Assembly: GCF_016583765.1 (NCBI RefSeq)
Contig: NZ_NRRR01000006.1
Location: forward strand, 62,001-126,000
Reading direction: 5' to 3'
Length of the DNA: 64,000 bases
Origin: Chromatium weissei
GTDB lineage: Bacteria; Pseudomonadota; Gammaproteobacteria; Chromatiales; Chromatiaceae
Both the position numbers and the translations under genes were made by a program. Positions 46,100 to 56,421 of this stretch are shown here, in pieces (the first letter of the stretch is position 1; every line of letters starts with the position of its first letter). Below the pieces are notes generated by a model, which saw nothing but the letters and a program-made list of their open reading frames with translations, had not been told where the DNA came from and searched no databases.

Positions 46100-46119
46100 C
46101 GATGATTTTTTAGTACAAA

Positions 46120-46503
46120 TCAATCATCATATTCTTCCGCTCGGCGCGCATCACCACGCACTTTTTCCACAGGATAGCGAATTGCGTTAATCGCAATTTT
46201 CTCATTTGCAGCAGTGATTAAATCGATATTCAATCGCTCAGACAATCGAATAAGATACAGTAGAATATCTGCCATTTCATACGCGACTTGCTGCTTTTTT
46301 TCATGGCTTAAGGTTGCACTTTGCGCTTCGGTTAACCATTGGAAATGTTCTAATAACTCACCAGTTTCTCCGGCAAGTGCCATGACTAAATTCTTTGGTG
46401 TATGAAATTGCTCCCAATTCCGTTCACGGGCGAATTGCAGTAAATGGGCATTGAGTTGATCGAGGCTGTCTGGCATCGTTTTTGTTTGCATGGCGCGTTT
46501 CAA
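46120..46503 (-). CDS. MazG-like nucleotide pyrophosphohydrolase
   Basis: 127 residues of the small MazG/RS21-C6 type, which hydrolyse dCTP or modified (d)NTPs to monophosphates. Metal-binding motif ExxE-x12-28-ExxD: GETGELLEHFQWL then YEMADILLYLIRL. N-terminal ARERNWEQFHTPKNLVMAL is typical. Start among several close Met codons is uncertain (46503 used). Convergent with the HD-GYP gene. Confidence 0.85.
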   Translation of the reverse strand: MKRAMQTKTMPDSLDQLNAHLLQFARERNWEQFHTPKNLVMALAGETGELLEHFQWLTEAQSATLSHEKKQQVAYEMADILLYLIRLSERLNIDLITAANEKIAINAIRYPVEKVRGDARRAEEYDD

Positions 46504-46675
46504 TTGGTCTTGTTGATTGGAATACGCAACTGAAAATACGTCTACCTAGATAAATAATCAAGTGTTAGAATCGATCGTGCATGACAACCGTTTTACAATG
46601 TGAACCTGTGTTAAGAATGAAATAAGCTAAACCGTTACTGCGGTGATTCGTTGTTTTATATTGAGGACATCGATA

Positions 46676-47413
46676 ATGAAAAAAATGATACTCATTAGTT
46701 TAACGTTGTTGGCAGGAACTGAATTTGCATTTGCTGGACACGATGCGCACTGGGGTTATTCGGGTGCAGAAGGGCCTGAACATTGGAGTGAGATTGATTC
46801 GCATTTTGGTGCGTGTCAGAACGGTAAAATGCAGACACCAATTGATTTGGTTAATATGGTTGATCAGCAATTGCCGCCAATTGATTTTCATTATCGTCCA
46901 GCCGGTGATGATGAAATCAATAATGGGCATACGATTCAAGTGAATTATGCGAATGGAAGTTCAATTGCAATTGATGGCCATGAATATCAACTCAAGCAAT
47001 TCCATTTTCATACACCGAGTGAAAATCATATCGGCGGAAAAGAATTCCCGATGGAGGCGCATTTGGTGCACGTCGATGCAGAAGGCCATATCGCGGTCAT
47101 TGCGGTGATGTTTCAGGAAGGTGCAGAAAATCTTGCATTAACAGTGCCTTGGGCGGAAATGCCAACGCATGTTGATGAAGAAAAGCATTTGGCGGCTCAT
47201 GCTTCTGCTGAGGCGTTGCTGCCGCAGAACCGTGATTATTATCGGTTTATTGGTTCGTTGACGACTCCGCCGTGCACCGAGAACGTGACTTGGTTGGTGA
47301 TGAAGCATCCGGTCACTGCTTCGGTAGCGCAGATTCATCAATTTGCGCAGGTCATGGGACATGCGAACAATCGCCCGATTCAGCCGCTGAATGCGCGGTT
47401 AATTGTTGAATAA
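46676..47413 (+). CDS. Alpha-class carbonic anhydrase, periplasmic
   Basis: Converts CO2 to bicarbonate. The ATG at 46676 has TTGAGGAC just upstream and begins a signal peptide (MKKMILISLTLLAGTEFAFA, cut before GHDAHWGY); the mature part is about 225 residues. Zinc-binding histidines are seen in QFHFHTPSEN (two) and EAHLVH (third), and TTPPCTENV is the substrate-pocket motif. Single gene with 170 bp upstream, in which I see no confident promoter. Confidence 0.93.
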   Translation: MKKMILISLTLLAGTEFAFAGHDAHWGYSGAEGPEHWSEIDSHFGACQNGKMQTPIDLVNMVDQQLPPIDFHYRPAGDDEINNGHTIQVNYANGSSIAIDGHEYQLKQFHFHTPSENHIGGKEFPMEAHLVHVDAEGHIAVIAVMFQEGAENLALTVPWAEMPTHVDEEKHLAAHASAEALLPQNRDYYRFIGSLTTPPCTENVTWLVMKHPVTASVAQIHQFAQVMGHANNRPIQPLNARLIVE

Positions 47414-47457
47414 GTAGATTTTTTACCTTGAAGATCGGTGCGCCGCCACCGACAGCC

Positions 47458-48039
47458 ATGACTGGCGTGATTCTCGCCGGTGGACGGGCGCGCCGCATGA
47501 ATGGATGCGATAAAGGATTGATATTGTTGGCGAATCGGCCGCTGGTGGAATGGACGTTGGCGGTGCTGAAACCGCAGGTGGCGACGGTGCTGATTAACGC
47601 CAATCGCAATGTAACCCGTTATTCTGCTTACGGTTTTCCAGTGGTGACGGATGAAATGGCGAATTTTGCTGGGCCGTTGGCGGGAATGTTGAGCGCGATG
47701 ACCGCGGCGAAGACCGAGTGGATATTGACGATGCCCTGCGACGCGCCGCATTCACCGGCGAATTTGGGTCAACGGCTGGCGCGAGCGATTGAGACGGAAC
47801 AGGCGACGCTGGCGGTTGCAACCTTGGGTCACCAGCGCCAGCCATTACACGCGCTCTTGCCGACGACGCTGGCTGCGAATTTGCGTGAATATCTTGCCAG
47901 CGGTGAGCGACGAGTGGTCGATTGGTACGCTCGGCAGCGCGTGGCGTGGGTTGATTTCAGCGATCAGCCTGCGGCGTTTATCAATCTCAATACTGCCGAT
48001 GAATTGCGCCATTTAGAACGATTCACGACTGCCAAATAA
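47458..48039 (+). CDS. mobA: Molybdenum cofactor guanylyltransferase
   Basis: Attaches GMP to molybdopterin to make the guanine dinucleotide cofactor. 193 residues from the ATG at 47458. N-terminal nucleotide-binding LAGGRARRMNG-CDKGL, then FAGPLAGMLSAM and MPCDAPH, all family motifs. An in-frame TTG at 47428 would add ten residues with no better ribosome site. Its 3' end overlaps the convergent oxidoreductase gene by 27 bp. Confidence 0.92.
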   Translation: MTGVILAGGRARRMNGCDKGLILLANRPLVEWTLAVLKPQVATVLINANRNVTRYSAYGFPVVTDEMANFAGPLAGMLSAMTAAKTEWILTMPCDAPHSPANLGQRLARAIETEQATLAVATLGHQRQPLHALLPTTLAANLREYLASGERRVVDWYARQRVAWVDFSDQPAAFINLNTADELRHLERFTTAK

Positions 48040-49221
48040 TCGCGTGATCTCCGCTTGACTGCGCGTCAACGCATCTTCAATCGACACGCCGAAAAACCAA
48101 TTGCCGGTCATTCCGAGCCGTGTGCCCGCCAACGCGGAATCCAGTTGTTGCACCAGCGCCATGTGTCCGGTGCGCAACGCGGGCAGCCGATTGTGAATGT
48201 GCGTTTGTCCGACGATGCGTTTGGGTGAAATACCCAGCACCGCGCAGGCGTGTTCAATTTGCCCTTCTTCGCACAACACGCCCGGACGAAAATGAAACGC
48301 AAAACCGCGATAACGCTCGTTCGGTAGAAAATCCCGCGACACAGCGGAATAAAACGCATCGTCCACCGCAATCAAGCCAGCGAGCGGTTTGAGCGGCACA
48401 TCCTCCGCACGAAACACCAGCACCAGCGTTTCAATTTCCGCCATGCCGATGTTTTTAATCAGCATTTGCGCGGTCTCAAAACCGGCTGGCAGCAAACTGG
48501 CAGCGACATCCGGCGGCACGGCGAGCGTGAGATGACTGCAACGCAGCGGGTCGCCATTCTCCATTTCAACGCGAAAACCGTCGCCATCGCGGGCAATTGC
48601 GGTGATGCGCTGACTGGTGCGCACCGTGATCGCATTCTGTGCGGCAATGGCTTCGGCAATCGTCGCCAGCCCTTCAGCGAAGGTGAACGCCTTCATCATT
48701 TCTTTACGACGCGGTTTGCGGCGAAACAGCGCCTCGGTCGGATAATCATCGGCAGGTTGGCAAATCACGGCAGCAAACGCATGACGCAACAAATCTTGAT
48801 AATTGCGCTGCCCCAACACGCTGCCGTAATAATCGGCGACGCTGCGCCCGTCTTTCGGCGCGGTGAACAGGCGCGGCATGGCACGGAGCGCCTCGAAAAT
48901 ATGCAGCGCGGAGACAATCGACCGCCGCTTGCCGTTTTTCCACAATGAATAACCGACCTTGACTTTGGCTTGTGCCTGCGCGGTCAAACCGAGATCGTCC
49001 AAAATCGTCAGCAAATTGCCGTAGCTGTTAAAGCAGGTGTGACCGCCCGCCTCCACCCAGAACCCGCCGAGCGCGTCAAAATGTGGGCTGTTGAGACAAC
49101 CGCCGATGCGATCGCTGGCTTCCAACACCAAGGTCGATAAACCTCGGCGAGCGGAAAAATGCGCCGCACCGAGACCGCTGATGCCTGCGCCGATGACGAT
49201 ATGGTCAAAATTCGTGCTCAT
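48013..49221 (-). CDS. FAD-dependent oxidoreductase, protoporphyrinogen oxidase-like
   Basis: 402 residues. N-terminal FAD-binding dinucleotide motif IVIGAGISGLGAAHF with LEASDRIGG, and a C-terminal GNWFFGVSIEDALTRS, as in the amine-oxidase/HemY-like flavoproteins. It could oxidise protoporphyrinogen or another polycyclic substrate; the sequence does not decide this. Its start overlaps the stop of the upstream 182-residue gene by 4 bp (ATGA). Confidence 0.82.
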   Translation of the reverse strand: MSTNFDHIVIGAGISGLGAAHFSARRGLSTLVLEASDRIGGCLNSPHFDALGGFWVEAGGHTCFNSYGNLLTILDDLGLTAQAQAKVKVGYSLWKNGKRRSIVSALHIFEALRAMPRLFTAPKDGRSVADYYGSVLGQRNYQDLLRHAFAAVICQPADDYPTEALFRRKPRRKEMMKAFTFAEGLATIAEAIAAQNAITVRTSQRITAIARDGDGFRVEMENGDPLRCSHLTLAVPPDVAASLLPAGFETAQMLIKNIGMAEIETLVLVFRAEDVPLKPLAGLIAVDDAFYSAVSRDFLPNERYRGFAFHFRPGVLCEEGQIEHACAVLGISPKRIVGQTHIHNRLPALRTGHMALVQQLDSALAGTRLGMTGNWFFGVSIEDALTRSQAEITRLFGSRESF

Positions 49222-49766
49222 AATTCATGGTCTTTGCGTGTGGAAGTGGAATCAATCGCAGCCAGCGACAGATGACTGAGATCAGCGATTGGCGCGGGCG
49301 TGATGGGAATTTGGCAATCTTCAAGGCTCCAATTGGTTTCGGTGACGAGACTGAAGCCGCTGGTGTCGAACGCGGTCATCTTAACGACCGGCTCCTGCTC
49401 GATAAAGCCAGCCTGCGGCAACACTTCCAACACTTCCGGCGCGTCAATAAAGCGTGAATTGGCGCGATCAACGGCTTTTTCCGTGACGGCTGGCGCAACG
49501 GGTGCTGGCGCGTCATTCACCTCCGCAACTGCGGCAATCGGTGTCATCGTCAACACCGCACCGATGCGCGCAAAGGCCAATTCAAATTTGGCTGCCGTTG
49601 CGGCATCGGCATTGGCGCGCACCAAAATTGGCTGTCCCGTGAACAACCGCGCCACGCCAGCGGCATCAAGTTTGAATAGCGCCGCGAGTTGCTGACGCAC
49701 CAAAGCGGAATCCGTGCCTGCCGTCAGCGTGCCATCGAAATAAAGATCGAAATGCGTGTCGCTCAT
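49218..49766 (-). CDS. Conserved hypothetical protein coupled to the FAD oxidoreductase
   Basis: 182 residues. The first 70 (FDLYFDGTLTAGTD ... ALFKLDAAGVARLFTGQPILV ... FARIGA) form a compact alpha/beta module that I have seen at the N-terminus of other gammaproteobacterial proteins. The rest is a low-complexity acidic and proline-rich tail. No membrane helix or signal. Lies 31 bp after tldD and overlaps the next gene, so the three form one unit. Function unknown. Confidence 0.65.
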   Translation of the reverse strand: MSDTHFDLYFDGTLTAGTDSALVRQQLAALFKLDAAGVARLFTGQPILVRANADAATAAKFELAFARIGAVLTMTPIAAVAEVNDAPAPVAPAVTEKAVDRANSRFIDAPEVLEVLPQAGFIEQEPVVKMTAFDTSGFSLVTETNWSLEDCQIPITPAPIADLSHLSLAAIDSTSTRKDHEL

Positions 49767-49797
49767 TCAACAACTCCTTGATTGATTTAGTTATCAA

Positions 49798-51240
49798 CTA
49801 CGCGCTGGTTCCGCCGACCGTCAACGCCTCAATCCGCAACGTCGGTTGTCCCACGCCCACCGGCACGCTCTGCCCTTCTTTGCCGCAGGTGCCCACGCCG
49901 TCATCCAACTGCAAATCGTTTCCGATCATGCTGACGCGAGTGAGCACATCAGGGCCATTGCCAATGAGCGTTGCGCCCTTCACCGGACGACCAATTTTCC
50001 CATTTTCAATGAGATAGGCTTCACTAGCGGAAAACACGAATTTTCCCGAAGTGATGTCCACCTGACCGCCACCGAAGTTGACCGCGTACAACCCGTGTTC
50101 CACCGAGGCGATGATTTCAGCGGGATCATGGCTGCCAGCGAGCATGTAAGTGTTGGTCATGCGCGGCATCGGCAAATGTGCGTAGGATTCGCGCCGTCCG
50201 TTGCCAGTGGACACCGTGCCGGTCAACCGAGCGTTGAGTTTGTCCTGCATGTAGCCGCACAAAATTCCGTCTTCAATCAACACCGTGTGCTGGGTCAACG
50301 TGCCTTCATCATCCATCGTGAGCGAACCGCGTCGCTGTGGCAGCGTACCGTCATCGACCACCGTCACGCCCGCAGCAGCCACCCGTTCGCCGATGCGTCC
50401 GGCAAATGCCGAACTGCCTTTGCGATTGAAATCACCTTCCAAACCATGCCCAACGGCTTCATGCAGCAGCACGCCCGGCCAGCCAGCACCGAGCACCACC
50501 GTCATCGTTCCTGCTGGCGCGTCCTCCGCTTCCAGATTCACCAGCGCCAGCCGCACCGCTTCACGGGCGTAATTGAGCGCCCGCTCCTCGGCGAGGAAAT
50601 AACCCAAATCCGTGCGCGCTCCACCGCCACTCGCGCCCTGCTCGCGGCGACCGTTCTGCTCCACAATCACGCTGACATTCAGACGAATCAGCGGACGAAT
50701 ATCGGCGCTCAACTGTCCATCGTCGCCGAGCACCAGCACGGTGTCCTGTGCGGCGACCAAACTCGCAGACACCTCACGCACTCGCGGATCAAGCCGCCGC
50801 GCCTCCGCATTCACCTGATGCAATAACGCAACTTTTTCCATATCACCAAGCGAATCAATCGGATTGAATGCGCCATAAAGCTGGCGCTGCGGCGCAGCCG
50901 AGTGAATGCGCACTCGTGCTGATTGCCCGCCACTGACGATGGCACGAGCAGCCTGCGCGGCTTGCAACAGCAGCGGAAATTCCAATTCATCGGAATACGC
51001 GAAACCCGTTTTTTCACCGCTGACGGCGCGTAATCCAGCGCCCTTTTCAATGCTGAAATGACCATCTTTAATAATGCCGTCTTCCAGCATCCAAGATTGC
51101 AAGCGACTGGATTGAAAATAAATATCCGCTGCATCCACTGCGGAACTGGTCAGACATTCCAGCAGCCGTTCCAAATGGACATCAGTCAGACCGGCTGAAG
51201 TCAAAATCATGTCTCGTGCAATCGTGATCGGGTCATTCAT
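49798..51240 (-). CDS. tldD: Metalloprotease TldD
   Basis: 480 residues, one half of the TldD/TldE peptidase that matures or degrades small peptides such as microcins and the CcdA antitoxin. The zinc-binding HExxxH is seen as [14 protein letters not shown], and the C-terminal [20 protein letters not shown] and [26 protein letters not shown] are diagnostic. The partner tldE/pmbA is not in the window. Divergent from nadK. Confidence 0.96.
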   Translation of the reverse strand: MNDPITIARDMILTSAGLTDVHLERLLECLTSSAVDAADIYFQSSRLQSWMLEDGIIKDGHFSIEKGAGLRAVSGEKTGFAYSDELEFPLLLQAAQAARAIVSGGQSARVRIHSAAPQRQLYGAFNPIDSLGDMEKVALLHQVNAEARRLDPRVREVSASLVAAQDTVLVLGDDGQLSADIRPLIRLNVSVIVEQNGRREQGASGGGARTDLGYFLAEERALNYAREAVRLALVNLEAEDAPAGTMTVVLGAGWPGVLLHEAVGHGLEGDFNRKGSSAFAGRIGERVAAAGVTVVDDGTLPQRRGSLTMDDEGTLTQHTVLIEDGILCGYMQDKLNARLTGTVSTGNGRRESYAHLPMPRMTNTYMLAGSHDPAEIIASVEHGLYAVNFGGGQVDITSGKFVFSASEAYLIENGKIGRPVKGATLIGNGPDVLTRVSMIGNDLQLDDGVGTCGKEGQSVPVGVGQPTLRIEALTVGGTSA

Positions 51241-51428
51241 CTAAAAATAGTCTCGATTTAAGAAGCAAAATTGTCGGGCCGAATGACGGAAAGTTTAGCG
51301 GTGTTTGCTGTGAAAAAATGCGCTGCTGTAGCGGTCTCAACGCGCCCAGTTTCGACATTGGCGCAATGATCAACCCCGTGCTAACGTTGATCGGTCTTCA
51401 TTTCATTAACCACAGTATTGTTAATTAC

Positions 51429-52331
51429 ATGCCGCATTTTACGACCGTCGGCATCATTGCCAAATCAGGCGACCCGCTGCCGGTACGCAGCACGCTCAAT
51501 CGACTGGATGCCCATCTGCGTTTTCATGCGCTGGCGCGACTGTTCGATGCCGAAAGCGCCCGCCTGCTCGCCGCACCGCCAGACCTCACCGTCTCACTGC
51601 GCGAACTCGCCGAACGCTCCGATCTCATCATCGTCGTCGGCGGCGACGGCACGCTGTTACAGGCAGCGCGAGCGACCGCCGCACACGACGTGCCACTGCT
51701 CGGCATCAATCTCGGACGGCTGGGTTTTCTGGTCGATGTCTCGCCCGAACACATTGAAACCGTGATTGATCAAATACTTGCCGGTGATTATCAAGCAGAA
51801 ACGCGCAGCCTGCTGCGAGCAACGGTGATGACCGAGCGCGGAGCCGGACAAACGGCAACTGCGCTCAACGATGTTGCCATTCACAAATGGAACACGGCAC
51901 GCATGATTGAATTTGAAACCTATTTGGATGGCGTGTTTATCAACGCCCAGCGTTCAGACGGTTTGATTATCGCCACGCCCACCGGCTCCACCGCTTACGC
52001 GTTATCGGGCGGCGGGCCGCTCGTTGATCCGGCACTGGACGCGACGCTGTTAGTGCCGATTTGTCCCCACGACCTCAGTCAGCGTCCGCTGGTGATTCCC
52101 GCCGACCGCCGCGTCGATGTGCGCATTTGCGAGTTAAATCAACTACAAGTGCAAATCACCTGCGACGGACAAACGCCGTTACCGCTGCCGGAAAACGGTT
52201 GGATTCGCATTGAACGCCATGCCGACCGCGTGCGGCTGCTGCATCCCAGCGGTCACAATCATTACCAAATCATGCGTGCCAAATTGCACTGGGGCGGCCC
52301 TCATGCCGCCATGCGAGCGCCAGCATGTTGA
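51429..52331 (+). CDS. nadK: NAD kinase
   Basis: Makes NADP from NAD and ATP. 300 residues from the ATG at 51429 (MPHFTTVGIIAKSGDP). The GGDGT motif (IIVVGGDGTLL), the NE/ND-type ALNDVAIHK and TPTGSTAYALSGGGP are present. No clear ribosome site upstream. Overlaps recN by 7 bp, a common gammaproteobacterial pair. The 190 bp up to tldD must hold both divergent promoters; none is distinct. Confidence 0.95.
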   Translation: MPHFTTVGIIAKSGDPLPVRSTLNRLDAHLRFHALARLFDAESARLLAAPPDLTVSLRELAERSDLIIVVGGDGTLLQAARATAAHDVPLLGINLGRLGFLVDVSPEHIETVIDQILAGDYQAETRSLLRATVMTERGAGQTATALNDVAIHKWNTARMIEFETYLDGVFINAQRSDGLIIATPTGSTAYALSGGGPLVDPALDATLLVPICPHDLSQRPLVIPADRRVDVRICELNQLQVQITCDGQTPLPLPENGWIRIERHADRVRLLHPSGHNHYQIMRAKLHWGGPHAAMRAPAC

Positions 52332-53995
52332 CGCAATTACAGGTACGCGATCTCGCCATCGTCAGCCAGCTTGAACTCGAATGCGCGGCGGGCATGACCG
52401 CGCTCACCGGCGAAACCGGCGCAGGCAAATCCATTTTGATCGACGCGCTCAGTCTCGCACTCGGTGACAAAGCGGAAGTCGGCATGATTCGCGCTGGCAG
52501 CGAACGCGCTGAAATCATTGCCACTTTTGACCTCAGCGCCAGCAGCGAAGCGCAAAATTGGCTGCTCGCACAGGAATTCGCCGATGACGAGCCAGAATGC
52601 GTGTTGCGCCGCGTGATTGTGCGTGAAGGACGGTCTCGCGCTTACATCAACGGACGCGCCGCCACCGGCAGCCAATTGCGTGAACTCGGCAATCTGCTGG
52701 TCGATATTCACGGACAACACGCGCATCAATCGCTGCTGCGTCCAATTGCCCAGCGCGATTTGCTCGATGCTTACGGCGATCATTTGCCGCTGGCGAGCGC
52801 AGTCGCTGGCGCATTTCGAGAATTTCACAAAATCGATCAACAGCTTAAAGAATTAGAAGCCGCTGCAGTGGAACGCGCCTCGCGTCTGGAACTGCTGCGA
52901 TTTCAAGTGCAGGAATTGGACGCGCTCGGCATGACCGCGCCGGAGATTGAGGCGCTCGATCAAGAGCAACGGCGGTTGAGTCATCTCGGTCGGTTGCAGG
53001 AAACCGTCGCTCGCGTGTTGCAACTGCTCACCGAAACCGAGCCGTCGTTAGAAGACCATTTGCGCGGCGCGACTGCCGACATTGCGGAATTGGCGGTGAT
53101 TGATGCCGCATTGAGCGCCAGCCGTGAACTGCTCGAAACGGCGACGATTCACGTTGGCGAAGCCGCAGCCAGTTTGCGCCACTATCTCGATGGACTTGAT
53201 CTTGATTCAGCGGCGCTGGCAGCTGTCGAAATGCGGCTGGCACAAGTGCATGATTTGGGTCGTAAATATCGCGTATTTCCCGTGCAATTGCCGGAGGCGC
53301 TGGCGAGTCGCCGTGCCGAATTGACCGCGTTGGAGCTGGCGGATGTGACGCTGGGCGATTTACACGCCGCCCGTGACAGCGCGTGGCAGCAATTTCTCAC
53401 GCTGGCGCAGCAATTGAGCGCCGCTCGCGCCGTGACTGCCGAACGTCTCACTGCCACCGTCACTGCCGCGATGCAGCAATTGGGCATGGCGGGCGGACGC
53501 TTTGCAGTGGACATTGAACCGCTGGCGCTCGAACGCGCAAACGGCGGCGGTTTGGAACGATTGAATTTTCTGGTCAGCGCCAATCCCGGACAGCCGCTGC
53601 AATCGCTGATTAAGGTCGCCTCCGGTGGCGAATTGTCACGAATTAGCCTTGGAATTCAAGTCGCTACGGCAGAATGCGGCCGCATTCCCACGCTGGTGTT
53701 CGATGAAGTCGATGTCGGCATCGGCGGCGGCGTGGCAGAAATCGTCGGACGTTTATTGCGACGGCTGGGCGCAGCGCGACAGGTGCTGTGCGTCACGCAT
53801 TTGCCGCAGGTCGCCGCGCAAGCGCATTGGCAATTGCGGGTGCGCAAAGAAACAATTGATGGTCACACTTACACGCGCATTGAACCCTTAAATGAAACAG
53901 CGCGAATTGATGAAATTGCGCGAATGCTCGGCGGTACAGAAATCACCGTGCGCACCCGTGATCACGCCAGTGAAATGCTGAATTGGCGACGGTAA
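52325..53995 (+). CDS. recN: DNA repair protein RecN
   Basis: SMC-like ATPase acting in double-strand break repair. 556 residues: Walker A GETGAGKSILIDALS near the N-terminus, a central coiled coil (about 155-370), and a C-terminal lobe with the ABC signature KVASGGELSRISLGIQV and Walker B LVFDEVDVGIGGGVAEIVG. Full length; its start lies inside the end of nadK. Confidence 0.96.
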   Translation: MLTQLQVRDLAIVSQLELECAAGMTALTGETGAGKSILIDALSLALGDKAEVGMIRAGSERAEIIATFDLSASSEAQNWLLAQEFADDEPECVLRRVIVREGRSRAYINGRAATGSQLRELGNLLVDIHGQHAHQSLLRPIAQRDLLDAYGDHLPLASAVAGAFREFHKIDQQLKELEAAAVERASRLELLRFQVQELDALGMTAPEIEALDQEQRRLSHLGRLQETVARVLQLLTETEPSLEDHLRGATADIAELAVIDAALSASRELLETATIHVGEAAASLRHYLDGLDLDSAALAAVEMRLAQVHDLGRKYRVFPVQLPEALASRRAELTALELADVTLGDLHAARDSAWQQFLTLAQQLSAARAVTAERLTATVTAAMQQLGMAGGRFAVDIEPLALERANGGGLERLNFLVSANPGQPLQSLIKVASGGELSRISLGIQVATAECGRIPTLVFDEVDVGIGGGVAEIVGRLLRRLGAARQVLCVTHLPQVAAQAHWQLRVRKETIDGHTYTRIEPLNETARIDEIARMLGGTEITVRTRDHASEMLNWRR

Positions 53996-54004
53996 CGGCG
54001 CTGA

Positions 54005-54874
<870 letters not shown>

Positions 54875-54883
54875 AAACACCGA

Positions 54884-54949
54884 TTTTCAGTTGTCAGTAA
54901 CCACTGCTTTTTTACTGACAACTGATAACCGACAACTGATTACTGACAA
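54884..54949. repeat. Cluster of 7-bp repeats in both orientations
   Basis: Two heptamers TTTTCAG and TTGTCAG (54884-54897), then five in the opposite orientation (CTGACAA, CTGATAA, CCGACAA, CTGATTA, CTGACAA; 54915-54949). The inverted 12-bp arms TCAGTTGTCAGT/ACTGACAACTGA (54887-54925) could form a hairpin with a 15-nt loop. Same unit as the tandem array at 18240-18267. Confidence 0.8.
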
Positions 54950-54977
54950 CGAATAAAATCAAACGAATTGCCAGCCC

Positions 54978-55919
54978 ATGTCATCCATTCCACCATTCTC
55001 CATTCACGGCATTCGCCCCGCATTAAAAGAATTGATTGCTCTGCGCGAACAGGCGCGATTGCTCGATCTCGCGCCGCGTGGGCGTGTGCTCGCCACGCGC
55101 AGCGGTGGACATTTGTCGCAGTTTCGTGGGCGCGGCATGGCATTTGAAGAATCAAGGGTTTATCAGCCCGGCGACGATCCGCGCCGCATGGACTGGCGCG
55201 TCACCGCACGAACCGGCACACCGCATCTCAAATTATTTCAAGAAGAACGCGAACGCCCAGTTTGGCTACTCGTCGATCAAAGCGCGTCGATGCAATTCGG
55301 TAGCCGCGTCGCCTTCAAATCGGTCATTGCCGCGCAAGCAGCCGCGTTACTCGGCTGGGCAGCAGTGGATCGCGGCGATTGCGTGGGCGGATTGGTATTC
55401 GATGAAACGCGCTATTTGCAACAGCATCCGCGCACCCGCAGCACCGGATTATTGCCGCTGTTGGAACGCCTGAGCACCGCGCCAGCGCCATTCGAATGCA
55501 GCGGATGTCCATCGTTACCTCATGCGGCGATGCGCCTGTTTCGGCATTTACGCCCCGGCAGTTTGATCGCCGTGATCAGCGATTTTGCCGGCATTCAACG
55601 GGAACACAGCGGCTGGCTGGCACGACTGGCCAGCGGTCAAGAATTGCTGTTGATTATGGTGAATGACCCGTTGGAAGCCGCACCGCCATCGCCCGGTCAA
55701 TATCCAGTGACCGACGGACGACGCTGGCAGCGCCTGAATTTAACCAAAGAAAAACAGCGCCTTACCTACCAAAGTCTATTTCAGCAACGCCTCGAAACCG
55801 TGCAACGGCTGGCGCATCGGCATCACGCGCACGTGTTGCGCTTGACCACACAACAGCCGGTGGGCGCGGCGCTGGCGCGTGGTTTGGGTGCACGAATCAA
55901 CGTGATGCCGAATGGATAG
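54978..55919 (+). CDS. DUF58 domain protein
   Basis: 313 residues. The family signature GRGMAFEESRVYQPGDDPRRM is followed by DWRVTARTG, and a VWA-like fold with the metal-site motif DQSASM. In other bacteria DUF58 genes form an operon with a MoxR AAA+ ATPase, DUF4381 and VWA proteins, thought to act as chaperones or in envelope stress. No moxR gene is present here; the gene before it is dapB. Confidence 0.88.
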   Translation: MSSIPPFSIHGIRPALKELIALREQARLLDLAPRGRVLATRSGGHLSQFRGRGMAFEESRVYQPGDDPRRMDWRVTARTGTPHLKLFQEERERPVWLLVDQSASMQFGSRVAFKSVIAAQAAALLGWAAVDRGDCVGGLVFDETRYLQQHPRTRSTGLLPLLERLSTAPAPFECSGCPSLPHAAMRLFRHLRPGSLIAVISDFAGIQREHSGWLARLASGQELLLIMVNDPLEAAPPSPGQYPVTDGRRWQRLNLTKEKQRLTYQSLFQQRLETVQRLAHRHHAHVLRLTTQQPVGAALARGLGARINVMPNG

Positions 55920-56421
55920 CGCGATGATGCCGACTGCTGCTCCGCTCGATTTGCGCGATTGGCATGTGCCGGATGCGGTGTCGTGGTGGCCGCCCGCGCC
56001 CGGCTGGTGGCTGCTCGGCGGCATCGTGCTGATTGCCGTATCGCTACTGTTTTATGCGAGCTGGCGCTGGTGGCGAAATCGCGCCAGCACTCGCGCCGCA
56101 CTGCGACAACTCGCTGTATTGCGAATGGAATTCACGGCTGATGGCGATGTGCGGCAATTTGCGATTGGCGTGTCACAACTGCTGCGCCGTGTGGCGTTGA
56201 CGCGCTTTCCACCCGCGGAAGTGGCTGGCTTGACCGGAACCGATTGGCTGGCATTTCTGGATGCGACCGGCGGCAAGGGCGAATTTACTGCCAGCGCCGC
56301 TGGGCAATTGCTGATTGAAGCCGCGTATCGAACCGATGCAATCGGCGATTCCGAGCAGTTGCACCGACTCGCCGCCGCGTGGATTCGCCAACCTCAGAAA
56401 TTGCGGAAATCGCCACGATGA
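55912..56421 (+). CDS. DUF4381 domain protein
   Basis: 169 residues with one membrane helix (about 31-50, WWLLGGIVLIAVSLLFYA) after the typical DWHVPDAVSWWPPAPGWW. The rest is cytoplasmic (FAIGVSQLLRRVALTRFP, WLAFLD). Overlaps DUF58 by 8 bp and the VWA gene by 4 bp, so the three are translated as a set. Confidence 0.85.
   Translation: MDSAMMPTAAPLDLRDWHVPDAVSWWPPAPGWWLLGGIVLIAVSLLFYASWRWWRNRASTRAALRQLAVLRMEFTADGDVRQFAIGVSQLLRRVALTRFPPAEVAGLTGTDWLAFLDATGGKGEFTASAAGQLLIEAAYRTDAIGDSEQLHRLAAAWIRQPQKLRKSPR

Noticed and set aside
49846..50826. 326-codon open frame on the plus strand antisense to tldD
   Set aside because: The minus-strand tldD is an unmistakable full-length family member; the antisense frame has a His/Arg-rich composition typical of shadows of GC-rich genes.
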